NCBI GenBank assembly: GCA_964017145.1
Contig: OZ024842.1
Coordinates: 806,001 to 870,000, forward strand
DNA: 64,000 nt
Origin: Agrocybe praecox
Taxonomy: Eukaryota; Basidiomycota; Agaricomycetes; Agaricales; Agrocybaceae
Reading direction: 5' to 3'
Notes under the pieces: model-generated
What the model saw: only the letters and a program-made list of their open reading frames with translations
Database searches by the model: none
What the model was told of the DNA's origin: nothing
Shown here: positions 14,705 through 25,944 of the stretch, piece after piece
How the letters are laid out: each line of letters opens with the position of its first letter
How positions within the stretch are numbered: position 1 is the first letter of the stretch
Made by a program: the position numbers and the translations under genes

Positions 14705-15192
14705 ATCGCAAACCAGGAAAAGATTAAAAGTAGAAACGTACCTGTACTTGAATTCCGTTTAAATTCATATTTTTTCTTGTTTTATCATTTCTTTTTCATG
14801 AAAGCCTTGGAGCTCTTATTCTCGCTTATTTACTGGAGTCTCTTCCCAAACGAACCTTCTTCGGCGCATTATGTGAGCCGCGCGGGTAGTGTGTTGGATA
14901 TTGTATGGCGTTATATTGGCCTGATGGTCTAGTAGTTAGGGAGTTTATTCGGGGATTGAACCCGTTGTGCAGCGCCGTTAGGCCCGACTTAATTTTTTCT
15001 TGTGCTCTGGAAGTTTGAATAGATTGTTCTTTTGATAGTCCTGAAGGATTTGGGATTACGATAAAGTCAGAGCTTCGCTGCTCGTCGTAATTTGGCTTGC
15101 TATTTCATTCCTATGTACATCATGGTCACATAGTATACCCGGGCCTGGATAATTTATTTTCTGTTCTTTCTTCTTCCTGTGGTTTGATTGCA
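14705..15192. other. Gene gap containing a tRNA-like Pol III cassette (14918-14998)
   Basis: Most of this gap holds nothing supported. At 14918-14984 there is a 7-nt arm GGCCTGA that pairs with TTAGGCC at the other end, an A-box-like stretch GATGGTCTAGTAGTTAGG, and TTTTTT at 14993-14998. No T arm can be folded next to the 3' acceptor arm and the length (67 nt) is too short, so I do not call a functional tRNA. It may be a decayed tRNA or a tRNA-derived repeat. Confidence 0.25.
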
Positions 15193-15796
15193 CTAGCCGG
15201 AGTCATCTTCATCATTGCCTTCGTCATTAGAGGATTCTCCGTTAACGTAGTCCCAAGACACCTGAATCCTCCCTAAATCTTTGGACGCAAGACTCTCAAA
15301 TGCCGCTGGTGAGAGGTCAATATCGTATTGACCGCATCCCGGACAAGAATCCACAATAGTAGCATCGATAGTATTTTCTCCATCTAGTCGGTCATCGCTT
15401 TAATCGTGCATGTGTACTCGGAAAGTAAATTGACTTACAGGTAACTTTGATGTGTTGATTACAATGCGAGCCACCATTGTATTCTTCGGTAGAAAGAGCC
15501 ACGATGTAATCCGTACTGGAGCTTTCAGATCCACAGTTCCCGAGCTGACGTGGTTTGGATAATAAAATGATATAAACGCTCATGTATATAGGTCCAATGA
15601 ACCAGCCGATATCAGGACGTACCCCTGGTTCAAAGTATGTAGCTGATTTCATCGAGTAGATGATTGAGTATCTCCGATTAATAAGTGATAGACGAGGTGT
15701 AACGTGTAACATACCATCTCCGTCAAACGCCTGTATAGTCCACAACCTCCCCATTATTATAAGCATGGTGTAGAAAATACCAGAAAATAGCAGCAT
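15193..15796 (-). CDS. Secreted double-psi beta-barrel (RlpA/barwin-like) protein
   Basis: Four exons (15796-15715, 15642-15623, 15544-15439, 15383-15193) encode 132 aa. A hydrophobic signal region is followed by the fold's hallmarks: GDATYFEPG, LGNCG, a middle EEYNGGSHCNQ, then ATIVDSCPGCGQYDIDLSP with the conserved Asp, and IQVSWDYV. The C-terminus has an acidic tail (EGNDEDDSG) absent from the 46.9-kb paralogue. In the family this barrel binds or cleaves polysaccharides (expansins, barwins) or occurs in small secreted fungal proteins of unknown target. Middle exons of 20 and 106 nt match the paralogue exactly. A TATATAG box lies about 60 bp upstream, near 15851. Confidence 0.85.
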
Positions 15797-16352
15797 TTAT
15801 AGTTCAAGATGTGAGCGTGTGTGTATGCATGGTCTGTATCCTGAGGATACTATATAGGCAGAGGGTAAGTCTTCTGGGCTATTAACTAGGCTAGGAGGCG
15901 CAGCATAAAGCAATCTTATCTCGTCTATACTCACTAAGTGTTGATTCTGGCTGGTGTAAATGACCAATATAAAAGTTCGGAACTAAATCCTTTACACTAG
16001 CTTTATGGTCGTCAAATTGGGTCACGGAAATTTCGTGGCTTCTGACGGAACATCAATCGTTGCACGCACACCCTTCCAGCTCGGGATTAATATTTTAATG
16101 GGATTAAATTATTGCAAATAATCTGGCTTTCAAAATTTCGAGAGGGTGCAAAGTGGTCCGTGACCATGTCAAATTTATTTATTTTTGGATTACGGCGCTT
16201 AGAGAGATCACACGGGCACCTTGACAACCAAATCACGACGTTTTTTATGTATTGATTTACGACTATACAAACCCCCAGTACTTGATCTCCAACAACGACA
16301 TTGATCTCATGAGCATCCGACGGTATGATACCAATGCTGCGTGGCAACACAT
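15797..16352. other. Intergenic between secreted-protein genes
   Basis: Contains the promoter of the 15.2-kb gene (near 15797-15900) and the 3' flank of the next (-) gene. Nothing else supported. Confidence 0.4.
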
Positions 16353-16840
16353 TCAGCACTTGACGAAACCGTTGTGTTCGGGGGCGCCCTGGTGTGTCAT
16401 GCATCCGCAGAATGTGCTATAAGAAAACGAATCGAACGAATTAAAATCAAAATATATATAAAGTTATCGTAGCTCACTTTCCAGCGCCGTAGACAGAGCG
16501 GTCAAGTGCGCTGCCGTTCAGAATCCATCGTTCCAAAGGCTTGGGACAGTGGGGGAAGAGTTTCTCAAAGTCAGAGTAATAGGCGGGGTTGCTTTTGGAT
16601 TGTTAGGATATCGCTACGAGTCGCAGTAAGAAACACATACCTGGATTGTTTGAAAACATCACTGTAGTACCTGCCCTCTGTTTACCACGATTGTATATAA
16701 GTAAAACCCGGAGGTCAATAGAGAAGCGTTCACTACTTACTGCAAGTGCAAGTGTCGACGAGAGCATCGTCTGTGACTGGAGTAGCTGCTACCATCGAAA
16801 CGAGATGGATAGCAAGGATGCAGGCGGCGAAGAGCTTCAT
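16353..16840 (-). CDS. Small Cys-rich secreted protein, paralogue 1
   Basis: Four exons (16840-16741, 16677-16641, 16591-16478, 16416-16353) encode 104 aa. A clear signal peptide (MKLFAACILAIHLVSMVAA) precedes a short mature protein with six cysteines: DTCTC, PHC, TFCGC and a C-terminal FVKC. Conserved blocks across the three local paralogues are ALVDTCTC, YSDFE, RWIL followed by LDRSVY, and FCGC followed by MTHQGAP. I recognise no named family; the pattern suggests a disulfide-stabilised extracellular protein. A TATAAAAG box sits at 16911-16918, about 70 bp before the ATG, as in both paralogues. Confidence 0.75.
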
Positions 16841-18325
16841 GGTCAATGAAGAATCAAAGATTGGGTTGCACAAACTTGGTTGGGTGTTTTCGGATAGTCA
16901 TGAAATGGCGCTTTTATACAGTATGGGTATGGGGGACGCCTTTTAGTACGTAAGATGTACAAGCTCTTTTCCAACCGAAGACTCTACTCCTTTATCAATG
17001 TGCAGGGAGCTACTACGGAGGTTGGAGTATCTGATTGCTTGTATTCGTAATTTTCGACCCATTAATGGAGCACCGCGCCCTAGGTGATCGCACCAATATG
17101 ATGAGCGTATAGATACAAAAATTAGTATCGATAAATGATTTGGCCTTGCCAGTAGCACTGATTTAGTCATGAGTACTTGAGTTCGGATCCGAAGGCGTCG
17201 TATTTTTAGGCCACGTGCATCACAAGGAGGGTGAATCGTGATTCTGCTGTTTAAGAATCGTTATTTAATACTTTCAACTGGATTAAGCATGCTACTAGTA
17301 GAAGAGCAAGAAGTTAAACTCTATGGCTATCCCATACACAGAGTCGAACATCAAGTCCATGCATATCTTCACTGTGTCGTTATCAGTCTTCTACTAAGAA
17401 AAGACGTCTATGCAACACGTCACAGATGTCGTTAATAGAGACTGGAACGTCTTTCGATGCCAATACTTATACGATCGGAATTACTATATAGGCATCATTT
17501 ACCTTTTTCGAACCTGTACCTTTGGGTGCTCGCTGAGCATAATGAATCCAGTCGCCGAGGCCTGCACATTCCTTACTGGAAGTAGGAACCGCAGTAGGTG
17601 GAATGAAAGTCTATATCCATGGCAAATTTGAAGCCTCGGAGGAATGTAATCGTCGTGAATATTGTACTTATGCTCGGCAGTTTTGGGCGCACAATCACAG
17701 TATAAAGTGAGTGAATTTTGCGAAATACTTAATTGGTACTTACTTAAAAGAGGTCAGAAGGCAAGGAAGGATTTCTGGAATTATGCAGACTTGGAGGAAT
17801 CACAAAGGAATCAAGACTTTCGAGAGGTTGACGGTCGTGGGAACAAAATTACTTGACGCTGTTGATGGCCGCTCGGCTTTGGCTAGGGCACTGTTGGCGC
17901 CGATGTCCGTTTGTGCAAAAAACATATGTTAAGTTACACGTCTTGTGATTCTTTTTACTTGTTTCTAACACGAATAAATCAATAAATGCGTCGGGGATGC
18001 CAAATAAGGTATATTCGAGCCTCTGTTTGCACCGTTAAAACAGAAATTAAAAGAGGACGTGTGATTTATTACCTTTTTATCCAGTAAATAGCTATCGGCG
18101 TCAGGGGGGAGGGGGATCGGAGTTGTACTTGGTTTCAACTTCACGGACGTCGTGGGCACTTGATTCTAATTATGTCGAGATCAACAAAACGTTATGAACT
18201 TCGAAAACCGATAACAGTAATTGGGATCCTCTATTTATACTCTCATCACGGTAGATACTATATATCATGTTGACACGACATTCTGCACTAAAAGGAGAAC
18301 TCGAGCATATCATGTATATATACAT
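16841..18325. other. Intergenic, 1.5 kb
   Basis: Holds the promoter of paralogue 1 at its left end. Open frames on both strands (for example 17410-17631 and 17662-17856) lack splice-supported continuation or recognisable motifs. I see no gene. Confidence 0.35.
16911..16918 (-). promoter_or_regulatory. TATA box of secreted protein paralogue 1
   Basis: TATAAAAG on the minus strand about 70 bp before the ATG at 16840. The same octamer occurs before paralogues 2 and 3. Confidence 0.65.
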
Positions 18326-18851
18326 TTAGCACTTAACGAAACCATTGTGAGTAGGTGCGCCCTGGTGGGTCATACATCCGCAAAAATGGCTGCATTGCGA
18401 GAAAGAGTTCAGAAGCATGGTGTCAGAGGCGTGTATCACTCAACTAGAGTACTATGTAGTATACAACTCACTTTCCGCTGTAGACCGAACGGTCAAGTGG
18501 GCTGCCGTTCAGAATCCATCGTGTCAATGGCTTGGGGCAGTTTGGGAAGAGGTTCTCAAAGTCAGAGTAATGCGCAGAGTCGCTAGTAGTGAGGTGGTCG
18601 TGTCAGTATTATTGTGACGAAGTGTGCAGTCGAGAGAGCAAGCGTACTGTGATTGGTGGAATACATCGTTATAGTGCCGTCCTTCTACAGATCAAATGGC
18701 AGGCTATTAATTCATGCAATATCTAGGAGTGTCATGATTACTTACTGCAAGTGCAAGTATCCACGAGCGCTTCTTCGAAACCTGGACTAGCCGCCGTCAT
18801 TGAGACAAGCTGGAGAGCAACGACGCAAATGGTGAAGAGTTGTTTCAACAT
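18326..18851 (-). CDS. Small Cys-rich secreted protein, paralogue 2
   Basis: Four exons (18851-18746, 18684-18648, 18582-18472, 18389-18326) encode 105 aa with the same intron phases (1, 2, 2) as paralogue 1. The signal peptide is MLKQLFTICVVALQLVSM. The mature part has six cysteines in the same spacing and is the closest relative of paralogue 1 (identical YSDFE, PKPL, RWILNGS and FCGCMTHQGAP blocks). TATAAAAG lies at 18952-18959, about 100 bp upstream. No known domain; presumed secreted. Confidence 0.75.
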
Positions 18852-19949
18852 GTTGAGTATGTAGGGTGTATAAGAAAGGTGTATAAAGCTGTAAGGTCCA
18901 AAAACTGTTCGCAGACAATGAGATACTGTGAAGAGAGGTCTGGATATTGGGCTTTTATACTTGAATATTGCATTCCTTTAATTATGTAAAGCGCAGTTTC
19001 CGCCACAGTACTTGGCATTAAAATTTTAACTAATCACCGAAAGACGCATGACCCATGGGAAGTGTTTATTTTGTGCTAGTCGTTCATTTAGTTTGGCGCT
19101 ATGTCTAATCAAGGTGATTATGATCAGCTCCGAGCACGACGCTACGTAGAAATTCGCATCTTTGTGTGGCAGTGTTTAACTAAACATTTACTTACTCCCT
19201 TGAGCATCATTAGAAAGGTGGGTGGAGTTTTGGAGCAGCGTTCGCTTCTAAGTGAGGAGAGAGCGGAACGAACATCGGTAATTGGACAATCCATCGGATT
19301 GTTTAAACTTTACGTGCGCTGACTGCATATATCTCTAAGCGTCATTGATCCGTGCATAGACTCTCCGGTAATATCCGGTACCATAACACCCTCGATAAAA
19401 TTGGGCACATATTAGATTCATCCGTAGATATAAATACTAAGTACAAAATACTCAATGAGCGTCAAATTTATACCGTGGGTAGTAATAATGCACGTACAAG
19501 CGCTCATCAGAACAAATCATTCAATCCCTAAGTTCCGGAATAGATATCAATCAACGCTAGAAGGAAGTTGTGTAACCGGAAAACTGCAACAAATTGATGA
19601 TCAGGTAATAAATAGGTCTCGAGCTATCAAAAGGCAACTAGTGTTTACTTTAGTGCATAATTTAGCCTGTGTGTGAGACGGCCGGTATGTACGCAGATAT
19701 CATGATCAGACTGTCAGACATGCCATGATTCCGCTATGCAGCAATAACAGATGGCTACGGCGAAGTGCTTGTCAGTAGTACATACTAGTACGCATGACAA
19801 ATAGTTAGCAGCTGATACAAATTTACTTACCCATTGGTCTGACGGTGTTAGAAGCAAACCCAGCGGCCAGCCGGCCTCGGCGAACTGGTGAATCCTTGAA
19901 GTTGCTCTCTCAAGTCCGGCTGGCTCGTTGAGCTCTTGAACCATCGTTT
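18852..19949. other. Intergenic, 1.1 kb
   Basis: Promoter of paralogue 2 at the left end, no other supported feature. Plus-strand frames at 19101-19322 and 19455-19676 have no recognisable content. Confidence 0.35.
18952..18959 (-). promoter_or_regulatory. TATA box of secreted protein paralogue 2
   Basis: TATAAAAG about 100 bp before the ATG at 18851. Confidence 0.65.
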
Positions 19950-20550
19950 TCAGCACTTTACGAATCCATTGCAGGTCGCCGCATGCTGGTGGGTGATACA
20001 TCCACAGAAGTGACTGTACGAAAATGATGTAGTATAAGTATGAAGTAGTAAAAGTACCTTTGAAAGACAGCAGCAGCAGCAGCAGAAACAACAGTCGAGA
20101 CTCAAATCGGTTGAACTTACTTGCCGCTGTACACCGAACGATCAAGAGGACTCTTACGCAATACCCATCTCGTTAAAGGTTTGGAGCAGTGTGTCACGAG
20201 TCCTTCAAAGTCGGAGTAGTGCGATGGAGAGCTGCATGTGGAGAAGCCTGAGACATCAAGTAAGTCAGAGATGAGGCCTGAGGATGAGCAGGCGATTCAT
20301 CTCGGCAAATGCATACTGGGATTGAGCAAAAACATCAGCATAGTGTCTCCCATCTAAAATAATAATACGACTCAGCAAGTTGAATGAAACATAAAGTAGC
20401 TAGATAATGATAATGCTTACTGCATGTGCAAGTATCTACTAGCGCAGACTCTACGGCTGGATTAGCTGACACCACTACTACCATCGAGAGAAGATGTACA
20501 CCAATAATAACAAGGAAAGCGGTGTACCAACTGAAGAGCACTCGGTTCAT
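19950..20550 (-). CDS. Small Cys-rich secreted protein, paralogue 3
   Basis: Four exons (20550-20421, 20353-20317, 20231-20121, 20013-19950) encode 113 aa with the same exon plan as paralogues 1 and 2; exon 2 is 37 nt and exon 4 is 64 nt in all three. The N-terminus is longer and hydrophobic. It is the most divergent copy: LVTHC replaces LFPHC or LFPNC, RWVLRKS replaces RWILNGS, and an extra cysteine appears near the C-terminus (AATCNGFVKC), making seven. TATAAAAG is at 20634-20641. Function unknown. Confidence 0.72.
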
Positions 20551-20633
20551 GATAGACCGACAGAAAGCAAGTTCAATTGGGGTACTTATACTCTGGGATC
20601 TGTGTCTTCTCGAGAGAGCGAGAGCACGAAGAG

Positions 20634-20641
20634 CTTTTATA
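20634..20641 (-). promoter_or_regulatory. TATA box of secreted protein paralogue 3
   Basis: TATAAAAG about 85 bp before the ATG at 20550. Confidence 0.65.
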
Positions 20642-21722
20642 GGTCTGAAGTGAAGTGAAGTGACTAAACGATGTTCTAAGCAGCCGAGAAGGAATCATGC
20701 CAAACCATGCCACTGTCGTACTACCTAATGATGAAAGCGTACAAAACCCGGTCCGTCACTTTATATTAGTATTAGTCCAGATTCTGCACTTTCGGCATGT
20801 ACTACACATTCTGTTCAAATCCACAATGCATTACCGCCAGGTGAGGAACGCTGAACGCTGAAATGCCTGCAAAAGATGTAGGAGATAAGCGCCAAGTACT
20901 TTAAGTAAATAGTAATACTCTCCAAACTGCCTTTGTCCAGAGGAAGGGAAAAGTCGAAGATATTGATCTTCTAGTCAGATTTAGAAAATTATGTGATGTG
21001 ACGCGTAGATCCATTAATACGAGATTGTGGTGCGGAATGAGATCTAGTGATAACTAACAAAGGTGATGAGTAGTGTGGGTAGGATTGTGTACCCTACACA
21101 TGAAGAGCAGGAAGGTGGTGGTGGTGGGTATCTAGACTCTACTACATATGTAACAGATAACCGTCTGCCTTGCCGGCATCTGGACTATGCCAAACCAAAG
21201 TCCAAGAAAACCAACAAGTTGAATGCTCGTCAAATTATGTAAACGGTCAACACTACTAAGCCTAAGGTTTGTGATATATGTCATGACTCATAACTCATGA
21301 TGCATAATCAAATCAATCACGTCGGGCAAGCAAACCGAGAGACTAAAGTGAGAGGGTGCACGGACCACCATAGCTCTTACGAGTAGAGGCGGTGACCGTC
21401 AGACGAACGAATAAATTGAACATCACATGAACATGACCTACTATGAATGCAAGAAATACAAAAGGGACACTTAATATCGCTTCGGGAATGGCTACTCAGA
21501 ACTTAGACTTACTAGTCTACGACTCGGATCATCTTTGTACCTTTGCCAGTCTCGGGAGGACCATCTGGACTGTCCCAATTGACGGAACACCGGGTTTGCA
21601 TGAAAATGAAACACGTCTCGAGGTTGGTCCCGGCCCGCTGCCACCCAAGCTAGGAAGGTGGCAGATAGATCAGATAGGAAGTAGTAGTAGTACCCAGAAT
21701 AGATCTATAGAGTAAGCATGCA

Positions 21723-22060
21723 GTGATGACGTACTTTGAGGAATCGGATTCTGGGCTCCGCTTTAAATGCCCTTGTTTGATGAAGAGTCGGTCCTCAAAA
21801 AGTTTTGTCGGCTTTCCACGCTCGTTTCCTTGTACTTTCCCGTCGACAAGAACAATCGCACAAGGCTGGGGAAATTTTGACCAAAAAGACACTGGGCGAA
21901 CCCCATAGACCGCCCTCATTGTGCGTACTATTACAAGCCTAGTGTCAAAAGGAACGTTTCGCAGGTTTCCAAAAACGCGTTTGCTTCCATTTTGATCGGG
22001 GAATCCACAGCCAAGATGTGGCCCACGAGTATAGAACGGTAGCTTTCTTTAAGTCACCTA
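21723..22060 (+). repeat. Segmental repeat copy A
   Basis: Shares ordered blocks with 25335-25765: AAAAGTTTT followed by TTTCCACGCTC, then GAACAATCGCACAA.GCTGGG.AAATTTTGAC, a block ending CGCCCTCA, TTTCCAAAAACRC and CTTCCATTTTGATC, and CCCACGAGTATARAACGGT before AGCTTTCTTTAAGTCACCTA. The copies flank the multi-TM gene and its relics, indicating an old tandem duplication of the whole segment. Confidence 0.7.
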
Positions 22061-22338
22061 GACGTCACCTATGGTAACAAGGAGTACGTTTCAACAAAAT
22101 TCCCAACATTAAGCGATTAAATTTTATAGTGCCAACATAAAAGGGTGCGAAGAGATGCCTTTATACGTGGCGCAAGGAATAAATACAAGGCTAGAAATAA
22201 ATAGATAATGAAGGCGAACTTAAGTTACCTCAAGACAAACGAAAAATCGATATATCATCTCAATATTTTTTGTTTGATTTACAAATACGAACGCCTATGT
22301 ACCTCTTAGTAGAATGACCATTGACACTGTTTACACTA

Positions 22339-23533
22339 TTAAGCATTGGCATGTTGACTTAGATCTGACGTAACTACCATGTCTATAGTACTACATCTTT
22401 GGTCTTCCGGTGGATCACCCGCTTTTTCGAACCTTACGCCAAGGCTCTGAATTTCCGCAGTCTTGATGGATTGGGTGATGTCTCTGGACTCTGCGACACG
22501 GTAGATCAGGAGCAGAGCCGATAAGACCTATAGTTGTGCTATGTAAGAACAAATGTTTGTGTGATAGTATGCACAAGGAAGAAGACCCACGAAAATATGT
22601 GGTAAAATGTTGAACAACACTAGTGACAGTTTATTAGTAAAATCTAGAGTTAAACCTATCCGGTGATAGAATTCCACAATGGCCAACTTCATTGCTCCTC
22701 CTGAGTGCTTAGTGATCATGAATGGAATCTCAAAGACGAGGATGACTGCACATGATTCGACGCAAAGTGAGATGACTCGAGCGTAAAGGGATTTGTGTGC
22801 GTCTCCAAAATGTTGTCCAATGGACCTTTGGTAATAAATGATACGGCCGACAATGAGGGCGGTGAGAATAGCATTGAGCGCAATTGAGGTGGAAACAAGT
22901 GCGATCCCAAATTCTACCCAGAAATAATCTAGGCTAAAAACTGTGCGGATGACACCCATGACTATAAGAAACAAACGTGGTAGAATTTATTGAGAGGTAT
23001 TTCTGGGAGTTGCGACTTTTTTTTATCTTACCCACAATAGTCATGACCAGAATTCCCAAGAAACAACGCATCATGATGAAGAACTTCCCTCTTGGTAGGG
23101 AACTATATAACACATTGCATCGCCAAATCTGTATAAAGTTTGATGAGCTCGCAGAATAAATAGTTAATTGAGTATACTTTACCATGAACCCATCCGCACC
23201 CCAGAGGGCGAACGTCAGTGGAAAGGAAGAAGTTAAAAATCCCAAGTCTATGTTGTTGGTAGCTGTGCTCCCAGCAGCAAACATGCACACAGTTTGGGCG
23301 AAGGCTATAGTGCTTGCAATCATCATATATGTGGTGTACCCGAGGAGAGTCCATTGTTTCTTTTGCGAATATAGATGACTAGGTTTGAGTATTGCTTTGC
23401 AGCAACCGCAGTACAGGATGAACAATATTGTATAGGGAATTGCGCTCAAAGTCATAGCAACCCCATACAGATGGATTATTTCTATCCTGCCTAGAGTGAT
23501 TTCATCCAGAGAAAACGGGGCGCTTTGAGACAT
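22339..23533 (-). CDS. Seven-TM-like membrane protein of a mushroom-expanded family
   Basis: Minus-strand gene starting at the ATG at 23533 (MSQSAPFSLDEITLG). Exons I can join: 23533 to an intron after GADGFM, the exon IWRCNVLY to MTIV, the long exon starting VMGVIRTVFSLDY that ends with LPHIF at 22591, and the final exon 22527-22339 (VLSALLLIYRVAESRD). Hydrophobic segments are spaced as in the large Agaricomycete family of unnamed integral membrane proteins with an ADGFMIWRC motif, a CVES motif in a later helix and a closing LLLIYRVA. A short read-through stretch near 22630-22670 may hide one more intron. No function is known for the family. Decayed copies lie directly upstream. Confidence 0.72.
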
Positions 23534-23929
23534 GGTGATGAGCCCCAAAGTTGGAGGACGGGTATTTATGCCAGGGTGGGAACGGTAAAAATAGTTAGTG
23601 GAGTCACAGAGAACGGATGTACCCTCACTATGGAGATTCCCTAATGAATCGGAATCAGGTATCGTATTTTAAAAAACTAGAAAATCCATTCCGTTGTGCA
23701 GGAACGTTGAGGACGATATTGAGGGGCTGAAAATACACGTGTACGCTCGCTGATGTTCATATTAATAAGGACGCCCATCATTTCATAACTCGTTTCCATG
23801 TGCCAAGAGCCAAGAATGTTCGTCAACGTATGTCGGGTCATGCATCATGTTTGGCCACAGGTTTAGAAGCTTGACAGTCCGGGTTTTCATAATGTGGCGG
23901 CTAGGATACCAGATTTGATTCTATTTCTC

Positions 23930-24980
23930 GTTACTACTGGCAGTGTAGTACCTGCGTACAACGTAAATGCCTGCAATGGAACAAAGTATCGGAGGCCTTA
24001 CTGTCTTCGCCAAGCGTCCACGATGGTGCTAAGATAAGAAAACAAACAAGAAAGTTCTGGTATAAATTTAGCATAAATTCCAAGACACCGACGAGGAACG
24101 CAAGCTGTCTGGAGGACAAGACTTGAATGGGAGCGCACACGATTCAACGCAAAACACGATAACTTAGCAGTAGGATTCACAAGTAGATTCGAACGCCTGA
24201 GGACTTCACTGTCTTGTTCAGAGATGACTTCGCAAAGTTTGCTTTTGCTTTTCATTCCAGGGCTCATATGGACGCAAATCGATAGTAAAATTGAACCGAA
24301 CCTGAAAACGGTAATTATATTTTCTCAAATCCCAAATATGTACCTCTGAAAATGACTGGAGTTGAGGTACAAGTTGGTGACTGTTGATCATCAGCATATT
24401 AGTTCGACTCAACCGTATGACAGCTGACATTACGGCTTGAAATCTTCCGAAACTTTGGATTTCTGCAGTCTTGATTGATTGTCAATCGAATGTGGCATTA
24501 GAAGTTTCACACTTTACTTTTTTGGGATTGTGCAGCCCAAAAAAGCGGCTAAAGCCTAAAAGCTTTTTTGAAATCGAGAAATAAGCCAAAAGCGGCCAAG
24601 TAAGTTGTAAGGTTGCTGATAGCCTGTAACATCTCTACCCTCAGCGATGCGATATATCAGTAAAAGAGCTGATTGACCTACGCCACAGTGTGTTGAAATT
24701 GAAAATCGGAATGATGCCACAGACTGACTGACGAGGAATCAGGATATGAGGCAAAATGTTGGATAGCATGAGATCCGCAAATCTATGAGATTTGCCAACT
24801 ACACCATCCCTTACGTGGCCAGAGTTCTTCCTCTTTTGCTCCAACTTGGACATTACACTCCCACTCTCGCATACACCAAATTCTACCCAGCCCGCTGCCA
24901 CATTGGACAGCCAATTGACCAACGGTTCCACAAGCACTGCCGTCTCCTCGACTCCAGCAACCACCGGCAGTGCTCAATCT
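23930..24980 (-). pseudogene. Decayed tandem copies of the multi-TM family gene
   Basis: Fragments homologous to the 22.3-kb gene appear out of order and with stops. They include a WVEFG-like piece near 24880, ILPHIL near 24740, SALLLIYRIAEGRDVT near 24650-24610, TAEIQSFGRF near 24460, and a separate VIVFCVESCAL near 24160. Because a C-terminal piece precedes a middle piece on the coding strand, at least two broken copies are present. No full reading frame remains. Confidence 0.65.
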
Positions 24981-25334
24981 TCGCAAACACAAATTTCCAC
25001 CCAACTTGCGCAGCGTGGAGTAACGCCCGCTACCGCTAAGTTCGTCAACGGGTTGACCAACAAACTAGCATCGGCAGCCAATAAACCAACGTCAGCGACC
25101 AACAAACCAGCCCCAAACTGGAAAAACGCAGACTTTAACAGACTCACAACCAACGTCGAGGAAACGAAAGACGATGGACATTCAGCAAGACGTTAGAGCA
25201 GTTCAGGATGCAGCTGGATAGTGTAGCTGGGCTCCGAAGCGCGTCGAGCAGCCTCGCACGGTGGCGGTAGTGGTTGTATTTGGCTATGGACGCGTCTCAC
25301 TGTCACGGGCTCCGTTCTAAACGCCCGTTTGATG

Positions 25335-25765
25335 ATGATCGATGTCGATGAAGAGTCAGTCCCCCAAAAGTTTTATCAGCGTTTCCACGCTCATTTCCGT
25401 TTAATTTCTAGTTGATTGCACCTTGAAGCTTGATTAATTGATTATTTACCGGCTTAGATGAATAAGAACAAGAACAATCGCACAAAGCTGGGAAATTTTG
25501 ACAGAAAAGACACGAGGGCGATCTATAGAGATCGCCCTCACTGCACATATAACGCAGATTTCCAAAAACACTTTTACTTCCATTTTGATCCTAAAAAAAG
25601 ATACCTTACTTCTTCCTCAGTATTATCATCTCCTATCCTGAGTTAAGTTGAAGTTTTAACACATTTGTACAGGGACTTGCGATCACCGAAGAATGTCCAT
25701 AGTTGAAGTGTGCCCCACGAGTATAAAACGGTGAACCTTAAGCTTGAAAGCTTTCTTTAAGTCAC
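25335..25765 (+). repeat. Segmental repeat copy B
   Basis: Counterpart of 21723-22060 (same order of shared blocks, several indels). Together with the gene relics between, it marks a duplicated unit of about 3.6 kb whose second gene copy has decayed. Confidence 0.7.
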
Positions 25766-25944
25766 CTACTAGCACAAAGCCTTAATCGATTAATCCCTCC
25801 CTTACTCAGACATTCTTGATTCTCCACTCTTCAGCAAGTAGTATACACAGTACTCAGGCCTCACTCTCGAATAGAAAACAACCCCAAAGAAAAAACCGTT
25901 AACCATTAAGTTCAAGCGCTCATTTCAAGCATGACACATACACT

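Larger units (their letters stand above)
20551..22338. other. Intergenic with one half of a diverged segmental repeat
   Basis: Paralogue-3 promoter at the left. From about 21720 to 22060 the plus strand is similar to 25330-25760 (see the repeat entries). No gene supported; the 90-codon frame at 21443-21715 has no recognisable motif. Confidence 0.35.

Noticed and set aside
14918..14998. A functional tRNA gene (either strand)
   Set aside because: The GGGTTCAATCCC on the minus strand looks like a T arm but has no pairing acceptor arm at the right distance. On the plus strand the T arm is missing.
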